A stretch of DNA of 64,000 nt from Nitrosospira lacus (GCF_000355765.4 NZ_CP021106.3:2265137-2329136), one strand, 5' to 3'; numbered from the stretch's first letter, positions 29,124-37,806 are shown. Notes: a model not told the origin generated them from the sequence alone. Made by a program: numbers and translations.

Positions 29124-29417
29124 TTAATCGTTAACGAGCGTGCCATTCCGTATCGCGTGGTCCATCCACCACTGGACTCTCGTCTTTTTTTCTTCGATTT
29201 CGCGAAACGATGTGGACCTCTTTAGAATGCCCCGTTCCTCCAGCATTTCAACAATCGCCAGGACATCATGAAATTCTTGTGCAATGCGCTGAGCGTTCGT
29301 AAGGTCCTGGCCTGGCTCGATCTCGCCCATACCAAAGCGAAGGGCTTTAGAAACGCGATGCTGCACTTCCGCGCATTCCTCCGATAAACATGTCAGCAAG
29401 TGCTCTGATGTGTTCAT
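29124..29417 (-). CDS. MazG-like nucleotide pyrophosphohydrolase domain protein
   Basis: This 97-residue protein has the EExxE and ExxD metal-binding arrangement of the MazG superfamily (LSEECAEVQHRVSKALRFG and AQEFHDVLAIVEML). Such enzymes cleave NTPs to NMP and pyrophosphate and may adjust nucleotide or alarmone levels in infection. GAGGA before the ATG supports the start. Confidence 0.72.
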   Translation of the reverse strand: MNTSEHLLTCLSEECAEVQHRVSKALRFGMGEIEPGQDLTNAQRIAQEFHDVLAIVEMLEERGILKRSTSFREIEEKKTRVQWWMDHAIRNGTLVND

Positions 29418-29419
29418 TT

Positions 29420-29737
29420 TTATGTCCTCAGTTTCATCTGCCCGATCAAATCAGGCAGCGGCATCTTGCGCAGGGCGGCTTCAAGCACCAGGCTATGCAT
29501 GGCGCGGCCGCGTAGAAATTTGCATGTTTCTTCCAGATCCTCGGCGGTTTCTGCCATGTAATACCCGGTTCGCGGAGTACCGCAGACCGCATAGCCTTCT
29601 TCCCGCAGTTGGCTGACGTGAAGGCGCACCATGCGCGGATTTACCCCCACCAGCGTCGATAACTGTTTAACGGAGATCCCGCGCCCCTTACCGATATGGT
29701 TTGAGAGCGTGAAAAGGACTTGATTAGGTGTCGTCAT
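29420..29737 (-). CDS. winged-helix DNA-binding phage protein
   Basis: This 105-residue protein has a winged-helix motif near residues 18-55 (ISVKQLSTLVGVNPRMVRLHV then SQLREEGYAV), suggesting a small regulator. ATG 29737 has AAGAGG six bases upstream and overlaps the end of the upstream gene by 14 bases. The longer frame to 29845 is rejected. Confidence 0.7.
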   Translation of the reverse strand: MTTPNQVLFTLSNHIGKGRGISVKQLSTLVGVNPRMVRLHVSQLREEGYAVCGTPRTGYYMAETAEDLEETCKFLRGRAMHSLVLEAALRKMPLPDLIGQMKLRT

Positions 29738-30275
29738 CGTTACCTCTTGACGTGAATTTGCCGAGCTGCTGTTTGACGGATTGCGGCATTGGCGATCGCT
29801 GCGGAGCCGGTTCGGCGCGGTCCGGTTCTTTCCCGATCTGTCCACCTATCGCGGTCCTGCCAGCTCGCCGATCCTCTGATTTTGCTTCCGCCTTAGCCTC
29901 GGCCTTGTCGGTGTATCCGGCAATGATGGTCAGTAAATAGCCGTGCCCTTTCAGCGGCAGGGTGAGCTTGTCGCGCTTGGCCAGCATCTCCTCAATGCCT
30001 ATGCGCCAGGTTTCCGTGGGAGCTGCCCAAATACGCCCATTGCGCTCAATCTTGCCTGAGCTGATCATCGGCAAAAGCTCATTGAGAATCGTATTTACCC
30101 GGTCGAAAGAGAGCTGACGCTGCGCTGGCCGGAACAATGCAAGGTATTGCACTATCAATTTGCCGAGCGGTGCAGGCAGCTGCAGGGCGGTTATCACCGC
30201 TTCGCGCGCGCCTTCGGTGCCGATCACTGTATCAAGGCTCATGGCACTACCGCAGGATGGGCAACTCAGGCGCAC
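29724..30275 (-). CDS. phage protein with N-terminal CxxC and helical core
   Basis: The 183-residue protein opens with CPSCG, continues with a helical region (APLGKLIVQYLALFRPAQRQLSFDRV) and ends in a charged, disordered tail. Similar genes occur in Mu-like phages of betaproteobacteria to my recollection, without known function. The GTG start at 30275 keeps the CxxC motif and overlaps the upstream gene by 10 bases. Confidence 0.65.
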   Translation of the reverse strand: MRLSCPSCGSAMSLDTVIGTEGAREAVITALQLPAPLGKLIVQYLALFRPAQRQLSFDRVNTILNELLPMISSGKIERNGRIWAAPTETWRIGIEEMLAKRDKLTLPLKGHGYLLTIIAGYTDKAEAKAEAKSEDRRAGRTAIGGQIGKEPDRAEPAPQRSPMPQSVKQQLGKFTSRGNDDDT

Positions 30276-31096
30276 AGATGGCTCTCGCTTGACATGAAAT
30301 TGATCAGCAGCTGCGTTTGTTCGAGATCTAGCTCGATCGGCTCGGTGGCTAGCCCGAACAGCATGATCGTTTTATCTGACGTGCGCGCGAGGCGGAAACG
30401 AGGTGGGGCAAGAGTATCCATCCCGATTCCCGCGCAGGTTGGCGATGATTCAGGTTGCTTGATCATATTGCTGGCATCAGCGACATGATCTGCGGGTGTT
30501 GGCTTCATTGATGTGTCTGGTAATGCATTAGGGAGCTTGGCGGTTTTCCTGCGCCGATCCGACAAAAGTTCTTCCCGAGTTACACCTGGGGCGAGCGAAT
30601 AAATTTTATTGCTGTAATCCCCATCGACGACAATCAAACCGAGATCAATGTGGTTTTTAATAAAGGGTCTGACCGAGGATGCGTGGGATGCCGCGATCAG
30701 TTCTCTACCTGTTGCCTTGCCCCTCTCAGCAAGCAGTTCCAAGATGACCTGCGCTTTGTTTTTTACCGGTTCCATAATGTGTTCCTCGCTTTGTGGGATT
30801 GAGTTATCCGCTTGCGCTGTCGGCTTGTATTCAGCCGAGATTAGTTTCTTCGGATTGATTGTGAACTGCTTGAAGGACATTTTTGCAGGCATACCAGTCG
30901 GCCACACGACAACATACGTCAGGCAATCGCGCGTGATTGTGGCGCGGTTAATGGCGCGAGCATCGAAGAGATCTTGCAAAACCTCCATCAGAGGCAAGGC
31001 CGGGATTCCGGTTTTTTCGGTTAGTTCACCAAACGACATCGGTAATTGCGCGCTACGGCCATTGAGGCATCCGAGAATTAGATCCTGCTGAGTCAT
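30266..31096 (-). CDS. early phage protein with two possible winged-helix segments
   Basis: This 276-residue protein appears to hold two winged-helix-like modules, near residues 1-60 (SFGELTEKTGIPALPLMEVL) and 115-165 (AQVILELLAERGKATGRELI). A linker and a C-terminal segment follow. No family is recognised. ATG 31096 overlaps the previous TGA as TGATG; a TTG one codon before is less likely. Confidence 0.62.
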   Translation of the reverse strand: MTQQDLILGCLNGRSAQLPMSFGELTEKTGIPALPLMEVLQDLFDARAINRATITRDCLTYVVVWPTGMPAKMSFKQFTINPKKLISAEYKPTAQADNSIPQSEEHIMEPVKNKAQVILELLAERGKATGRELIAASHASSVRPFIKNHIDLGLIVVDGDYSNKIYSLAPGVTREELLSDRRRKTAKLPNALPDTSMKPTPADHVADASNMIKQPESSPTCAGIGMDTLAPPRFRLARTSDKTIMLFGLATEPIELDLEQTQLLINFMSSESHLCA

Positions 31097-31434
31097 CAAT
31101 GCACCCTCTCCCTTGCGCTTGGCATCACGCGCACGTATTTCTCAATGGTCTCGTCTACCACTTTAACCAAGGCATCCTGATCAGGTGACATGCGTGCCGC
31201 GACAATCCTTGCAAGCTGCCCCATTCCGCTCGCCAACGCGTACCGCGTAACATCCAGCTGCTGGGAAAGCATGGTCGCTTTCCCATTCGCTTGCGCCAGC
31301 GCTACATGGAGCCCCGGTTCTGCCAGTGCGATCTGAATCAGGGCGATAACGGTGGCGCTGGAAGCGTTATATCCCTCTTTAACATGTTTTCTGAGCAATT
31401 CGAGGTCAACACCATTCACCACCACGGCTGTCAT
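31096..31434 (-). CDS. early phage protein, unknown
   Basis: This 112-residue helical protein starts MTAVVVNGVDLELLRKHV and has no recognisable motif. Its ATG overlaps the upstream stop (ATGA), which makes it part of a chain of coupled genes running from 32166 to 30266. Confidence 0.62.
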   Translation of the reverse strand: MTAVVVNGVDLELLRKHVKEGYNASSATVIALIQIALAEPGLHVALAQANGKATMLSQQLDVTRYALASGMGQLARIVAARMSPDQDALVKVVDETIEKYVRVMPSARERVH

Positions 31435-31766
31435 GATGACCCCCCCGGCACAGCCGGGCGGCTGCGCATCGAGCTTCCATAACCGCTTGTGGCGGCATAG
31501 ATACAACGCAGCGCTTCCGGGTTTTTCCCGCCAAGGATGCGGACGGTAGACACCAGCTTCTCGCCGGCCTCGGCAGCCGGACAGGTCTCGGATAGACGTT
31601 CGATCTCGCTGACTAGTCGTGCAATTTCCCGACGCTGATCGTGGTCACGATTTCTGATAACCGATAGGCCACCAAAAAAGATTGCGATGCCAACGATAAT
31701 AAGTAAGCCGATGACGCCGATGGCTCGCCCAGGATGCTGGGGATCTGGTGACTGATACCATGTCAT
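31431..31766 (-). CDS. small early membrane protein
   Basis: This 111-residue protein has one membrane span (about residues 16-36, AIGVIGLLIIVGIAIFFGG) followed by a charged helical segment and a Pro/Ser-rich tail. AGGAGG six bases before the ATG at 31766 decides the start over an earlier in-frame one. Function is unknown. Confidence 0.68.
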   Translation of the reverse strand: MTWYQSPDPQHPGRAIGVIGLLIIVGIAIFFGGLSVIRNRDHDQRREIARLVSEIERLSETCPAAEAGEKLVSTVRILGGKNPEALRCIYAATSGYGSSMRSRPAVPGGSS

Positions 31767-32065
31767 GATGTCCTCCTGATAACCCATTCGATCTGGACAC
31801 CTTCGACGGACGCCGCCATTGTGGTTTCCTCTCCATCGGCAGACCGGCTGTATTTGATCTCGGCCGCATCCAGTGCGATCGGTGCGTTAGGGGTTGGTTG
31901 CTTGATGATGATGCGAGCGTTGCGGTTACCCGCGATCACGCTTAGCACCACAAACCCATGACGAGCAAGAGTTATGGCGATACGCTTCGCACGAGTTAGC
32001 GCGTCCATGACGCCCTGGTTGTGCTGGCCAATAGACGGCGTGGCGAGGACTAACTGCACTGTCAT
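31763..32065 (-). CDS. early phage protein, unknown
   Basis: This 100-residue protein has a helical N-terminus and beta-rich C-terminus ending VQIEWVIRRTS. It shows no recognisable family. It overlaps its upstream neighbour by the ATGA at 32062-32065 and its downstream neighbour by 4 bases. Confidence 0.6.
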   Translation of the reverse strand: MTVQLVLATPSIGQHNQGVMDALTRAKRIAITLARHGFVVLSVIAGNRNARIIIKQPTPNAPIALDAAEIKYSRSADGEETTMAASVEGVQIEWVIRRTS

Positions 32066-32166
32066 GATGTCCCCCCCAATCTTTTGGCAGACTTCCAGGC
32101 GCCTAGCCAGGTGTAGCAGAGGCCGCTATCGCGCCAGAGACGGTATGCGAGTAGTAGTCTGGTCAT
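32062..32166 (-). CDS. 34-residue early phage microprotein
   Basis: This small basic, Trp/Leu-rich protein reads MTRLLLAYRLWRDSGLC, then YTWLGAWKSAKRLGGTS. A strong AAGGAG lies six bases before the ATG and the stop overlaps the next start as ATGA, which argues that it is translated despite its size. It could be membrane-associated through an amphipathic helix; function is unknown. Confidence 0.6.
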   Translation of the reverse strand: MTRLLLAYRLWRDSGLCYTWLGAWKSAKRLGGTS

Positions 32167-32176
32167 GGTCAGCTCC

Positions 32177-33403
32177 TTATAGGGCCTTGACCAAGTCAGC
32201 GTTTATTCTCGGCGCGCCAATTTCGGCGCACAGATTCATCGCTTTCGTGGTCAGATTGTTGATGATCAGCGGATAAATCATGCTGACGGCGCCAGAGTTG
32301 CTGCGGGCGGGGCGCGTAAGGCGTGCACGCATGGCGTCAAATGCATCAGCCTCACAAATGTCTTGCAGGTCTTTACCCACGCGTTTGAATTTCAGTGCGA
32401 GGTAGTTTTCCAGGTGGGCATTGAGCGGCATCAGTTCGGCAATTTCACAGCGGCGAATCACTTCACGCGCCTCGTAGTTCATCCGCTCATCCAGCTTGTT
32501 CTTGAGCTCCGGCTGGCCGACGAGGATGATGGAGAGCAGCTTTTTGAAGCCGTCTTCCAGCTCCCAAAACCGCTTAAGGTATTTCAGGGTTGAGACCGAC
32601 AGGTCGTGCGCCTCCTCGATCAGCAAGACGTGTGTATTACCCGCTCGGCTGGAGTCGGTGAGGATACGTTCCACCTGCCGTGCTTTTCCTTCCAAGCTGC
32701 GGCGCGTCTTTGTGCTGGGGCGCATATCGTCGATGATGGCCTCGCAGATCGAACCCGCAGTGAGCGTGCCTTTATCGATCAGTCGCGGCTGAATTACGAT
32801 GACTGGATGGCTCTCACGCTGCACGCGGTCTATCAGGTCGCGCCGCAAGACGGTTTTTCCAGCGCCAGACTCACCCACCACGGCCAGAAACCCGCCGTGC
32901 CTGGCTGTGGTGAACATCGCTTCGCGGATGTAGCGCTGATCGGCCGACAGGAAAATATCATCCGCGCTCTGCACGTCATCGGTAAATGGATCGCGGAAAA
33001 TTTTGAATTGTGATTTGGCTTGAGCCGATAGCATTACGACCTCCAAGGGTTCGATATCGATTTGGGGAATTGCCGGTAGAGTCTGGCCTGTTCTGGCGCG
33101 AACACGGGTCAGCTGCGGTTGAGCTTTCGGCGCAAAGTCCCACAGCGTGGTCAGAGTGGCCTCAGGCACACCGCGGTCCCGCAGCATCCTTTCCGTTGCG
33201 GTGACGATCGCTTCGCGCGGCGTCAGCTTCGGCCACAATCCCCAGTTAATGATGTGAGAGGCGCCGGTCCTGGAAAGGGCTTTGCCATGACTTTGCATGA
33301 TGGCATCTGCCCATCTGGGCTGAGGTATGCCGTATTCCAGTAGCACCCATTTAAGGTTGATGGGCTTAAAGCTAAGTTCAGTTTTAGGAGCGGTTTGTGA
33401 CAT
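32177..33403 (-). CDS. MuB-like AAA+ target-selection ATPase
   Basis: MuB binds target DNA and activates the transposase. This 408-residue protein has Walker A GESGAGKT (177-184) and Walker B HVLLIEEAH (258-266), an AAA+ core of the ExeA/MuB type, and an N-terminal DNA-binding-like region. GGAGG six bases upstream decides for ATG 33403. It lies just downstream of the transposase gene, behind a terminator-like hairpin. Confidence 0.88.
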   Translation of the reverse strand: MSQTAPKTELSFKPINLKWVLLEYGIPQPRWADAIMQSHGKALSRTGASHIINWGLWPKLTPREAIVTATERMLRDRGVPEATLTTLWDFAPKAQPQLTRVRARTGQTLPAIPQIDIEPLEVVMLSAQAKSQFKIFRDPFTDDVQSADDIFLSADQRYIREAMFTTARHGGFLAVVGESGAGKTVLRRDLIDRVQRESHPVIVIQPRLIDKGTLTAGSICEAIIDDMRPSTKTRRSLEGKARQVERILTDSSRAGNTHVLLIEEAHDLSVSTLKYLKRFWELEDGFKKLLSIILVGQPELKNKLDERMNYEAREVIRRCEIAELMPLNAHLENYLALKFKRVGKDLQDICEADAFDAMRARLTRPARSNSGAVSMIYPLIINNLTTKAMNLCAEIGAPRINADLVKAL

Positions 33404-33471
33404 AGCCGCCTCCACTGATGAGTGTTCCCTTGATAGTCATGCTAAAATTTCCTCCGTAGTTCAGTTGTTAC

Positions 33472-33502
33472 AAAAAACGGCAGGTCTTGAAAAATTCTGC
33501 CG
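33472..33502 (-). terminator. candidate intrinsic terminator between transposase and MuB genes
   Basis: Read on the minus strand, CGGCAG pairs with CTGCCG across a 13-base loop and is followed at once by six T. A second hairpin (33512-33535) stands just before it. Together they could cut back transcription from A into B. Confidence 0.5.
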
Positions 33503-33511
33503 GGTCATACA

Positions 33512-33535
33512 CCGGCGAGGCTGCAACCTCGCCGG
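33512..33535 (-). other. perfect 9-bp hairpin after the transposase stop
   Basis: CCGGCGAGG and CCTCGCCGG form a perfect 9-bp stem with a 6-base loop, starting 7 bases past the transposase stop. It has no T run of its own and may act with the terminator at 33472-33502 or stabilise the A message. Confidence 0.55.
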
Positions 33536-33541
33536 ATATCT

Positions 33542-35317
33542 CTACACCGCCCTTAGGCGCGCAACTCCAAGCGTTTCCTCAGCGACTCCGGCGCGCAGCG
33601 ATGCCGCCAAGCTCATCAGATCATCCTCGGGCACGCCGTCCGGATACAGCTCCGCGATGCGCTGGTTTTCCTCAATCGTGACTGGCCGACCTAGCTCTGT
33701 GCGCATGCGCATGGCGGCCTGCATTTGCGTCAGCGGCCGCACTACTATTTGAGCGGGGTTAGGTATATCCATTGCCGTGCCTTGGCGCGGCAGGTAGTAC
33801 GGCTGGGGCGAATCGTCGATATGTTTGTATGGATCGATGCGGCCACCGAACGGCAGCGCTTTTTCTTTACGGTTGGCTTGGGCGGCGTCAGCGGTATCGG
33901 CATCCATAGCCAGCCGCTCGATTTCATGAGCGGCCTTTTGCGCGTCGGTATCGGCACGGCGCTTATATGATTCGCCAATAACCGGTGCGCCGATCGGGAA
34001 TCCATGTGCGTCCTTTTGCACCGCCTCAATCACCTGGAAGACTTCATGACCATCCTCCCCAGTGAGCACTACCTGGGCGGCGCTTGCCCGCCACGGGTTG
34101 CGGGCGATCAGCAGCTTTTCGCCGACCATCACGCCCGGAACAGGGGAAACGTCGTATGTCTGGCCACGGAATGACACGGTCAGATGGTTGGATACATCGC
34201 GTTTCTCGGGATCGGAACGGGCCAGTTCCCGGCAGATTTCCACGGATGGAGCAATGCGGTACTGATCGGCCGCAATCGCGCACCAGGAGGCGTAGCGCGA
34301 TTTCCCGGTGCGGGTATGGACGGACGTCGCGTTGAATGCGCGCATCCACTGCCAGGCAATACCGTTGAGTTCTTCCAGTGAATTGGCCCGCCGCAGCTTC
34401 AGTCCGGATTCAAACTGGCACTCAATGATGTTGTGCGCCTGTTCCACCTGCCCTTTTGCACGCGGGTTTCCGGGTTTGTTGATCAGGACCCGCACCGACA
34501 AGCTCCGGCACAGATTGCGGAATATCGCGCCGGTATTTGCACTGCCGGGGTCGAGCATGACATCGAACGGCACGCCGGAAAAGGGATCGTGCTGGCCGCG
34601 TTTCTGCATCGCGTTAATGAAAATGTTGCAGAGATTCTGGCCGGATTCCGCCCCCAGGACGTACTCGACATAAATAGCACCGCTTGTATGGTCGGTCACG
34701 GCATAGCGCCACACACGTTCGCTCTCGATCTTTTTGAGATTGGCGGGTTTGTTTTTGTAGAAATCGTTAGCAGCCATGACTTGCAGCCCAGCGTCATGTT
34801 CCGCCGAACGCAGGTAATACAGCACGCAAATGGAGGCGTCGATCTGCCAAACGTGATTCGGATGCTTGGATGCCATTGCAATGGCTGGTGCGGGCGCCAG
34901 CAAGGTATCCGGATGCAGGTTGTAAGCTCGCAATCCGCGCGCGATCGCGGCGATCGATAGCGGCATTACCTCGCCTGTCTCTGCATCCACACGTTCGCAG
35001 CGGATCTCATTATTTGCCCGTAGGATGCGCACTGCATTTTCGATACTCATCAGGCGCTTGTTGTTGCGCCGCATGGATTCGATCAGCAGCGCCGATATCA
35101 TCTTTGCCTCGTCAATGGTCAGGGCGACCGCGCCGGCATCGGAGCGCTGCTTGCGCGCTGGCTTCATGGTTACTTCCTTGATCTTTCGTAACAGAGTTGC
35201 GCGCGACAGGCCGAGCTCTTTCATGGCAGATTGATAGATCCATTCTTTGGTGCCATGCCCGGCTTCGCGGGCAGCCTGCCCCACCGAAACCAGCCGCTCT
35301 GTCAGCGCCGCGCTCAT
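33542..35317 (-). CDS. MuA-like DDE transposase
   Basis: This 591-residue transposase integrates and replicates the phage by transposition. The RNase-H-fold catalytic residues are visible as Asp160 (VWQIDAS), Asp256 (MLDPGSANTG) and Glu292 (AKGQVEQAHN). An N-terminal helix-turn-helix region and a C-terminal MuB-interaction region flank the core. Length is near that of MuA (663) and BcepMu-type transposases. It overlaps the upstream gene by ATGA. Confidence 0.93.
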   Translation of the reverse strand: MSAALTERLVSVGQAAREAGHGTKEWIYQSAMKELGLSRATLLRKIKEVTMKPARKQRSDAGAVALTIDEAKMISALLIESMRRNNKRLMSIENAVRILRANNEIRCERVDAETGEVMPLSIAAIARGLRAYNLHPDTLLAPAPAIAMASKHPNHVWQIDASICVLYYLRSAEHDAGLQVMAANDFYKNKPANLKKIESERVWRYAVTDHTSGAIYVEYVLGAESGQNLCNIFINAMQKRGQHDPFSGVPFDVMLDPGSANTGAIFRNLCRSLSVRVLINKPGNPRAKGQVEQAHNIIECQFESGLKLRRANSLEELNGIAWQWMRAFNATSVHTRTGKSRYASWCAIAADQYRIAPSVEICRELARSDPEKRDVSNHLTVSFRGQTYDVSPVPGVMVGEKLLIARNPWRASAAQVVLTGEDGHEVFQVIEAVQKDAHGFPIGAPVIGESYKRRADTDAQKAAHEIERLAMDADTADAAQANRKEKALPFGGRIDPYKHIDDSPQPYYLPRQGTAMDIPNPAQIVVRPLTQMQAAMRMRTELGRPVTIEENQRIAELYPDGVPEDDLMSLAASLRAGVAEETLGVARLRAV

Positions 35318-36318
35318 TTTCCGGTGACAAACTCGGGCACTTTGATTGACTCGAAAGCCTTTTCGATTTGTTCGTCGGCATCAGACCTCATCCATGCCGG
35401 AACCGGGTTACCATCGGCGATCAATTTGATGTTGAATTCGCCGCGCATGGTGGCGATGGCGAGTGCTATCTGCGACAGCAACCCGACCATGAATTCCTCA
35501 TGCGACACCTCGTTCTCGCGGCCATGCTCAGTCAGCGCAGCAAATGCCGGGCGCAGGGCACCGAGGATCGCGGCCTCGGCCGTAAAAGCATGTTCGCTTG
35601 CTTCCTTGCGCAAGTCGGAAGCTATTTCGTCCGGTGAGGCAATCTCAACCCGGCGAGTGAGCTTGTGGATGGTTTTATCCTGGTCGTCGATGATCCGATT
35701 CTTGTTTTCCAGGACTTTGGATTGCGCCTGATAGTTGGCTTCCAGTTCGGAAAGTTGCTCATCCTTCCTTTGATTGCGCGCCATTATTTCTTCGGCGAGG
35801 TCCAAGAAAGCATCTTTGTCACCGGTTTTGGCAACCGCTGCCAGCGCGTCTTTTTGATCTTCTGGCAGCTTGCGGTATTGGCGCAGTTCGCGGTAACCCA
35901 TCCCAAGTAAAGTCAGGCTCTCCATTGCATCCTGGCCGAATACTCGAAGATTCAATAAATCCTCATCGACCTTATTTGCAGAGGTGCCAATCGCGCGGCA
36001 GAAACCATCCCAAGTCCCGACAGTCGGGATTCTTTCTCCATTACGATCTAAAGCGTTAGTCCCTGATAATGCGCGATAAAGTTTGTTTTCCTTGATGTAT
36101 TGCAACTTGCTCAAACCCACGACCGTCGTGAATTTTGAGATTGCCGTCGCCATACCGATCTGTCCGACCATCTGGTTCACTAAATCGCGCTCCTCGGAAT
36201 GACTGCTGCCGATATTCGCGATCCTTTCCTCCTGGATCGTAAGGGCATGACCTGCCGGAATTGGATCGTCAATCCCAATGTGATCAGGTGTTGGTTTCTG
36301 ATGCTGTACTCTTGCCAT
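35314..36318 (-). CDS. early phage coiled-coil protein, unknown
   Basis: This 334-residue protein has a mixed N-terminus, a central LLGMGYRELRQYRKLPEDQKDA cut by helical repeats, and a coiled coil (about 185-235, with EQLSELEANYQAQSKVLENK). It overlaps the transposase gene by 4 bases, so both are translated together. A role as transposition accessory is a guess. Confidence 0.7.
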   Translation of the reverse strand: MARVQHQKPTPDHIGIDDPIPAGHALTIQEERIANIGSSHSEERDLVNQMVGQIGMATAISKFTTVVGLSKLQYIKENKLYRALSGTNALDRNGERIPTVGTWDGFCRAIGTSANKVDEDLLNLRVFGQDAMESLTLLGMGYRELRQYRKLPEDQKDALAAVAKTGDKDAFLDLAEEIMARNQRKDEQLSELEANYQAQSKVLENKNRIIDDQDKTIHKLTRRVEIASPDEIASDLRKEASEHAFTAEAAILGALRPAFAALTEHGRENEVSHEEFMVGLLSQIALAIATMRGEFNIKLIADGNPVPAWMRSDADEQIEKAFESIKVPEFVTGK

Positions 36319-36330
36319 GTATTACTCCTG

Positions 36331-36645
36331 TTAATGTGCTTCGCGCGAATAGCGCTGTTCGATTTCACCGGCGCGGCGCCGGACTTCATCGAGGTGACGA
36401 GAAAACGATAAGCCGATCTGTATCAACTTCGGACCAAGGCGCCAGCGGGTGGTATCGTGCGGCAGCTGCTCGGCCAAGCCCAGTTGCTGAAGCACACTCA
36501 AATCTCGCGTGATGTTGCCAGGGCTGGTGCGTAGCGCCTTGGCCAGCTCGCCAGGGGCGACGCCGCTGAATTCATTTCCGGCAAGCAGCATCATTACTTT
36601 GTAGCCGCGCGTCTGTGCATCGTTCTTGTACTGGCGATCTGCCAT
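36331..36645 (-). CDS. IclR-type winged-helix regulator (small)
   Basis: This 104-residue protein consists almost only of an IclR-like winged helix (GVAPGELAKALRTSPGNITR then DLSVLQQLGLAEQLP and TTRWRLGPKLIQIGL), lacking the ligand domain of full IclR proteins. Its start overlaps the upstream gene by one base. It is probably an early-gene regulator. Confidence 0.75.
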   Translation of the reverse strand: MADRQYKNDAQTRGYKVMMLLAGNEFSGVAPGELAKALRTSPGNITRDLSVLQQLGLAEQLPHDTTRWRLGPKLIQIGLSFSRHLDEVRRRAGEIEQRYSREAH

Positions 36646-37121
36646 TACTCCTCCTCGGTAACAAAATCGAATTCAGGTTCCAGGTGCTTGCCCACATTGC
36701 CGCGATGCCAGGCAGCTGTTTGCATATGGTCGGTGATGGCATTCAACGTCTCGTTAGCATCGGCTTTGCCAGCATAGAAATCCGCCAGAAGCGCCATAGT
36801 TTTAGAAAAGCTGCCATGCATCTTGAGCAGATCAGCGTCTTGCAGGCTGCGCCCCGATGGAATCTTGACGGAAAGATTGCCCTGGGCGTGGGTAAGGTGA
36901 TCACTGATGAAAGTGCAGCCACAGACATGTTCGTAGGATTGCACTAAGGACAGATGCATCTTTCCGTTTCCGAGCCAGGAATAAAGATTGTCGGCGCTGA
37001 CGCCCATCCGGTCCGCGATGCGTTCCACCGACAGATTGCGTTTGGCTTTGGCGTAGTCCTTGCAAAGCCGCATGGCTTCAAGCGTGTTGCGAGGGATTAT
37101 GCGATTCCAATTCCGGGCCAT
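36645..37121 (-). CDS. helix-turn-helix phage regulator (CII-like)
   Basis: This 158-residue protein carries an N-terminal helix-turn-helix (NLSVERIADRMGVSADNLYS) and a helical C-terminus, similar to short CII-type regulators of phages. I start it at ATG 37121 (MARNWNR) rather than 37157; neither has a strong ribosome site. Confidence 0.65.
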   Translation of the reverse strand: MARNWNRIIPRNTLEAMRLCKDYAKAKRNLSVERIADRMGVSADNLYSWLGNGKMHLSLVQSYEHVCGCTFISDHLTHAQGNLSVKIPSGRSLQDADLLKMHGSFSKTMALLADFYAGKADANETLNAITDHMQTAAWHRGNVGKHLEPEFDFVTEEE

Positions 37122-37234
37122 TTTTCTAAATCCGGTTCGATGAATAGTTAGAAACAAAAACCAGTTTTCCGCCTATGCAAACGTTTTTCACGGGCGCAAA
37201 ATGCCGACCATCAAATTGGTGACGAGGTGTTAAC

Positions 37235-37468
37235 ATGGCGGATAACGAATTCAATGAGCTGGCCGGACGTATAGAGGCAATAAGCACGCTTGTATTGCAC
37301 GCGATTGCCGATCTGGAGATGAGTGAGTTCATTGATGGCCAGGGATTCACGAAGGGTATGCGTCAGGTTGCTGAGGATCTGCAATTTCCACAGCCTCATC
37401 TGGATGCAACGCGCCGTACGCTGCTGGAGCTGGCTGGTGCGCTGGATAGCGCCAGGATGAACCGATAA
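37235..37468 (+). CDS. small rightward gene inside the leftward early block
   Basis: This 77-residue acidic helical protein starts MADNEFNELAGRIEAIS and has no recognised family. GAGG precedes the ATG at about eight bases. It is transcribed against its neighbours, so early leftward transcripts would be antisense to it. Confidence 0.55.
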   Translation: MADNEFNELAGRIEAISTLVLHAIADLEMSEFIDGQGFTKGMRQVAEDLQFPQPHLDATRRTLLELAGALDSARMNR

Positions 37469-37536
37469 TTGGTTGATTCAAGGGAAAGCCAAGGTGATCA
37501 TTACAGATTCTCATGCTGCACTCTTTTGTTTGGGGG

Positions 37537-37734
37537 TTAAGCGGAAAGGCGCTCTTCGTCTGGTTTGAGACCGAGCTTCACGGCGATTTCATGCGCTTTG
37601 CCGTAATGGCATTTGGCTTGGCCGTTTAGCACGCGGTACACCTCGTTACGGGTGTAGCCGTTATCCTTCGCCCAATCGGTGAAGGTGACGCCGCGCTGAC
37701 GAAAGCGATGTTTAACGCGATCTGTTGGGCTCAT
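37537..37734 (-). CDS. BcepMu gp16-family DNA-binding protein
   Basis: This 65-residue protein is a compact helix-turn-helix (RGVTFTDWAKDNGYTRNEVY, RVLNGQAKCHYGKAHEIAV) of the BcepMu gp16 type, the counterpart of Mu Ner, which tunes early transcription. ATG 37734 with AAGGA upstream is preferred over 37764. It is the first gene of the leftward early transcript and faces the repressor gene. Confidence 0.8.
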   Translation of the reverse strand: MSPTDRVKHRFRQRGVTFTDWAKDNGYTRNEVYRVLNGQAKCHYGKAHEIAVKLGLKPDEERLSA

Positions 37735-37778
37735 GCTCGGGTTCCTTGATGCAAACATATTCAATTAATGATGTGGTG

Positions 37779-37806
37779 ATTATTGCAGAATAATGCAATA
37801 AGTCAA
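37779..37806 (-). promoter_or_regulatory. candidate early promoter (leftward)
   Basis: On the minus strand TTGACT (37801-37806) and AATAAT (37779-37784) are 16 bases apart, close to sigma70 consensus. An operator copy (37783-37798) lies between and over these boxes, so a bound repressor would block the promoter. Confidence 0.6.
37783..37798. promoter_or_regulatory. operator copy 1 in the early promoter
   Basis: TTGCAGAATAATGCAA is an imperfect dyad (TTGCA...TGCAA). A nearly identical copy begins 32 bases downstream. It covers the spacer and -10 of the leftward early promoter. Confidence 0.65.
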
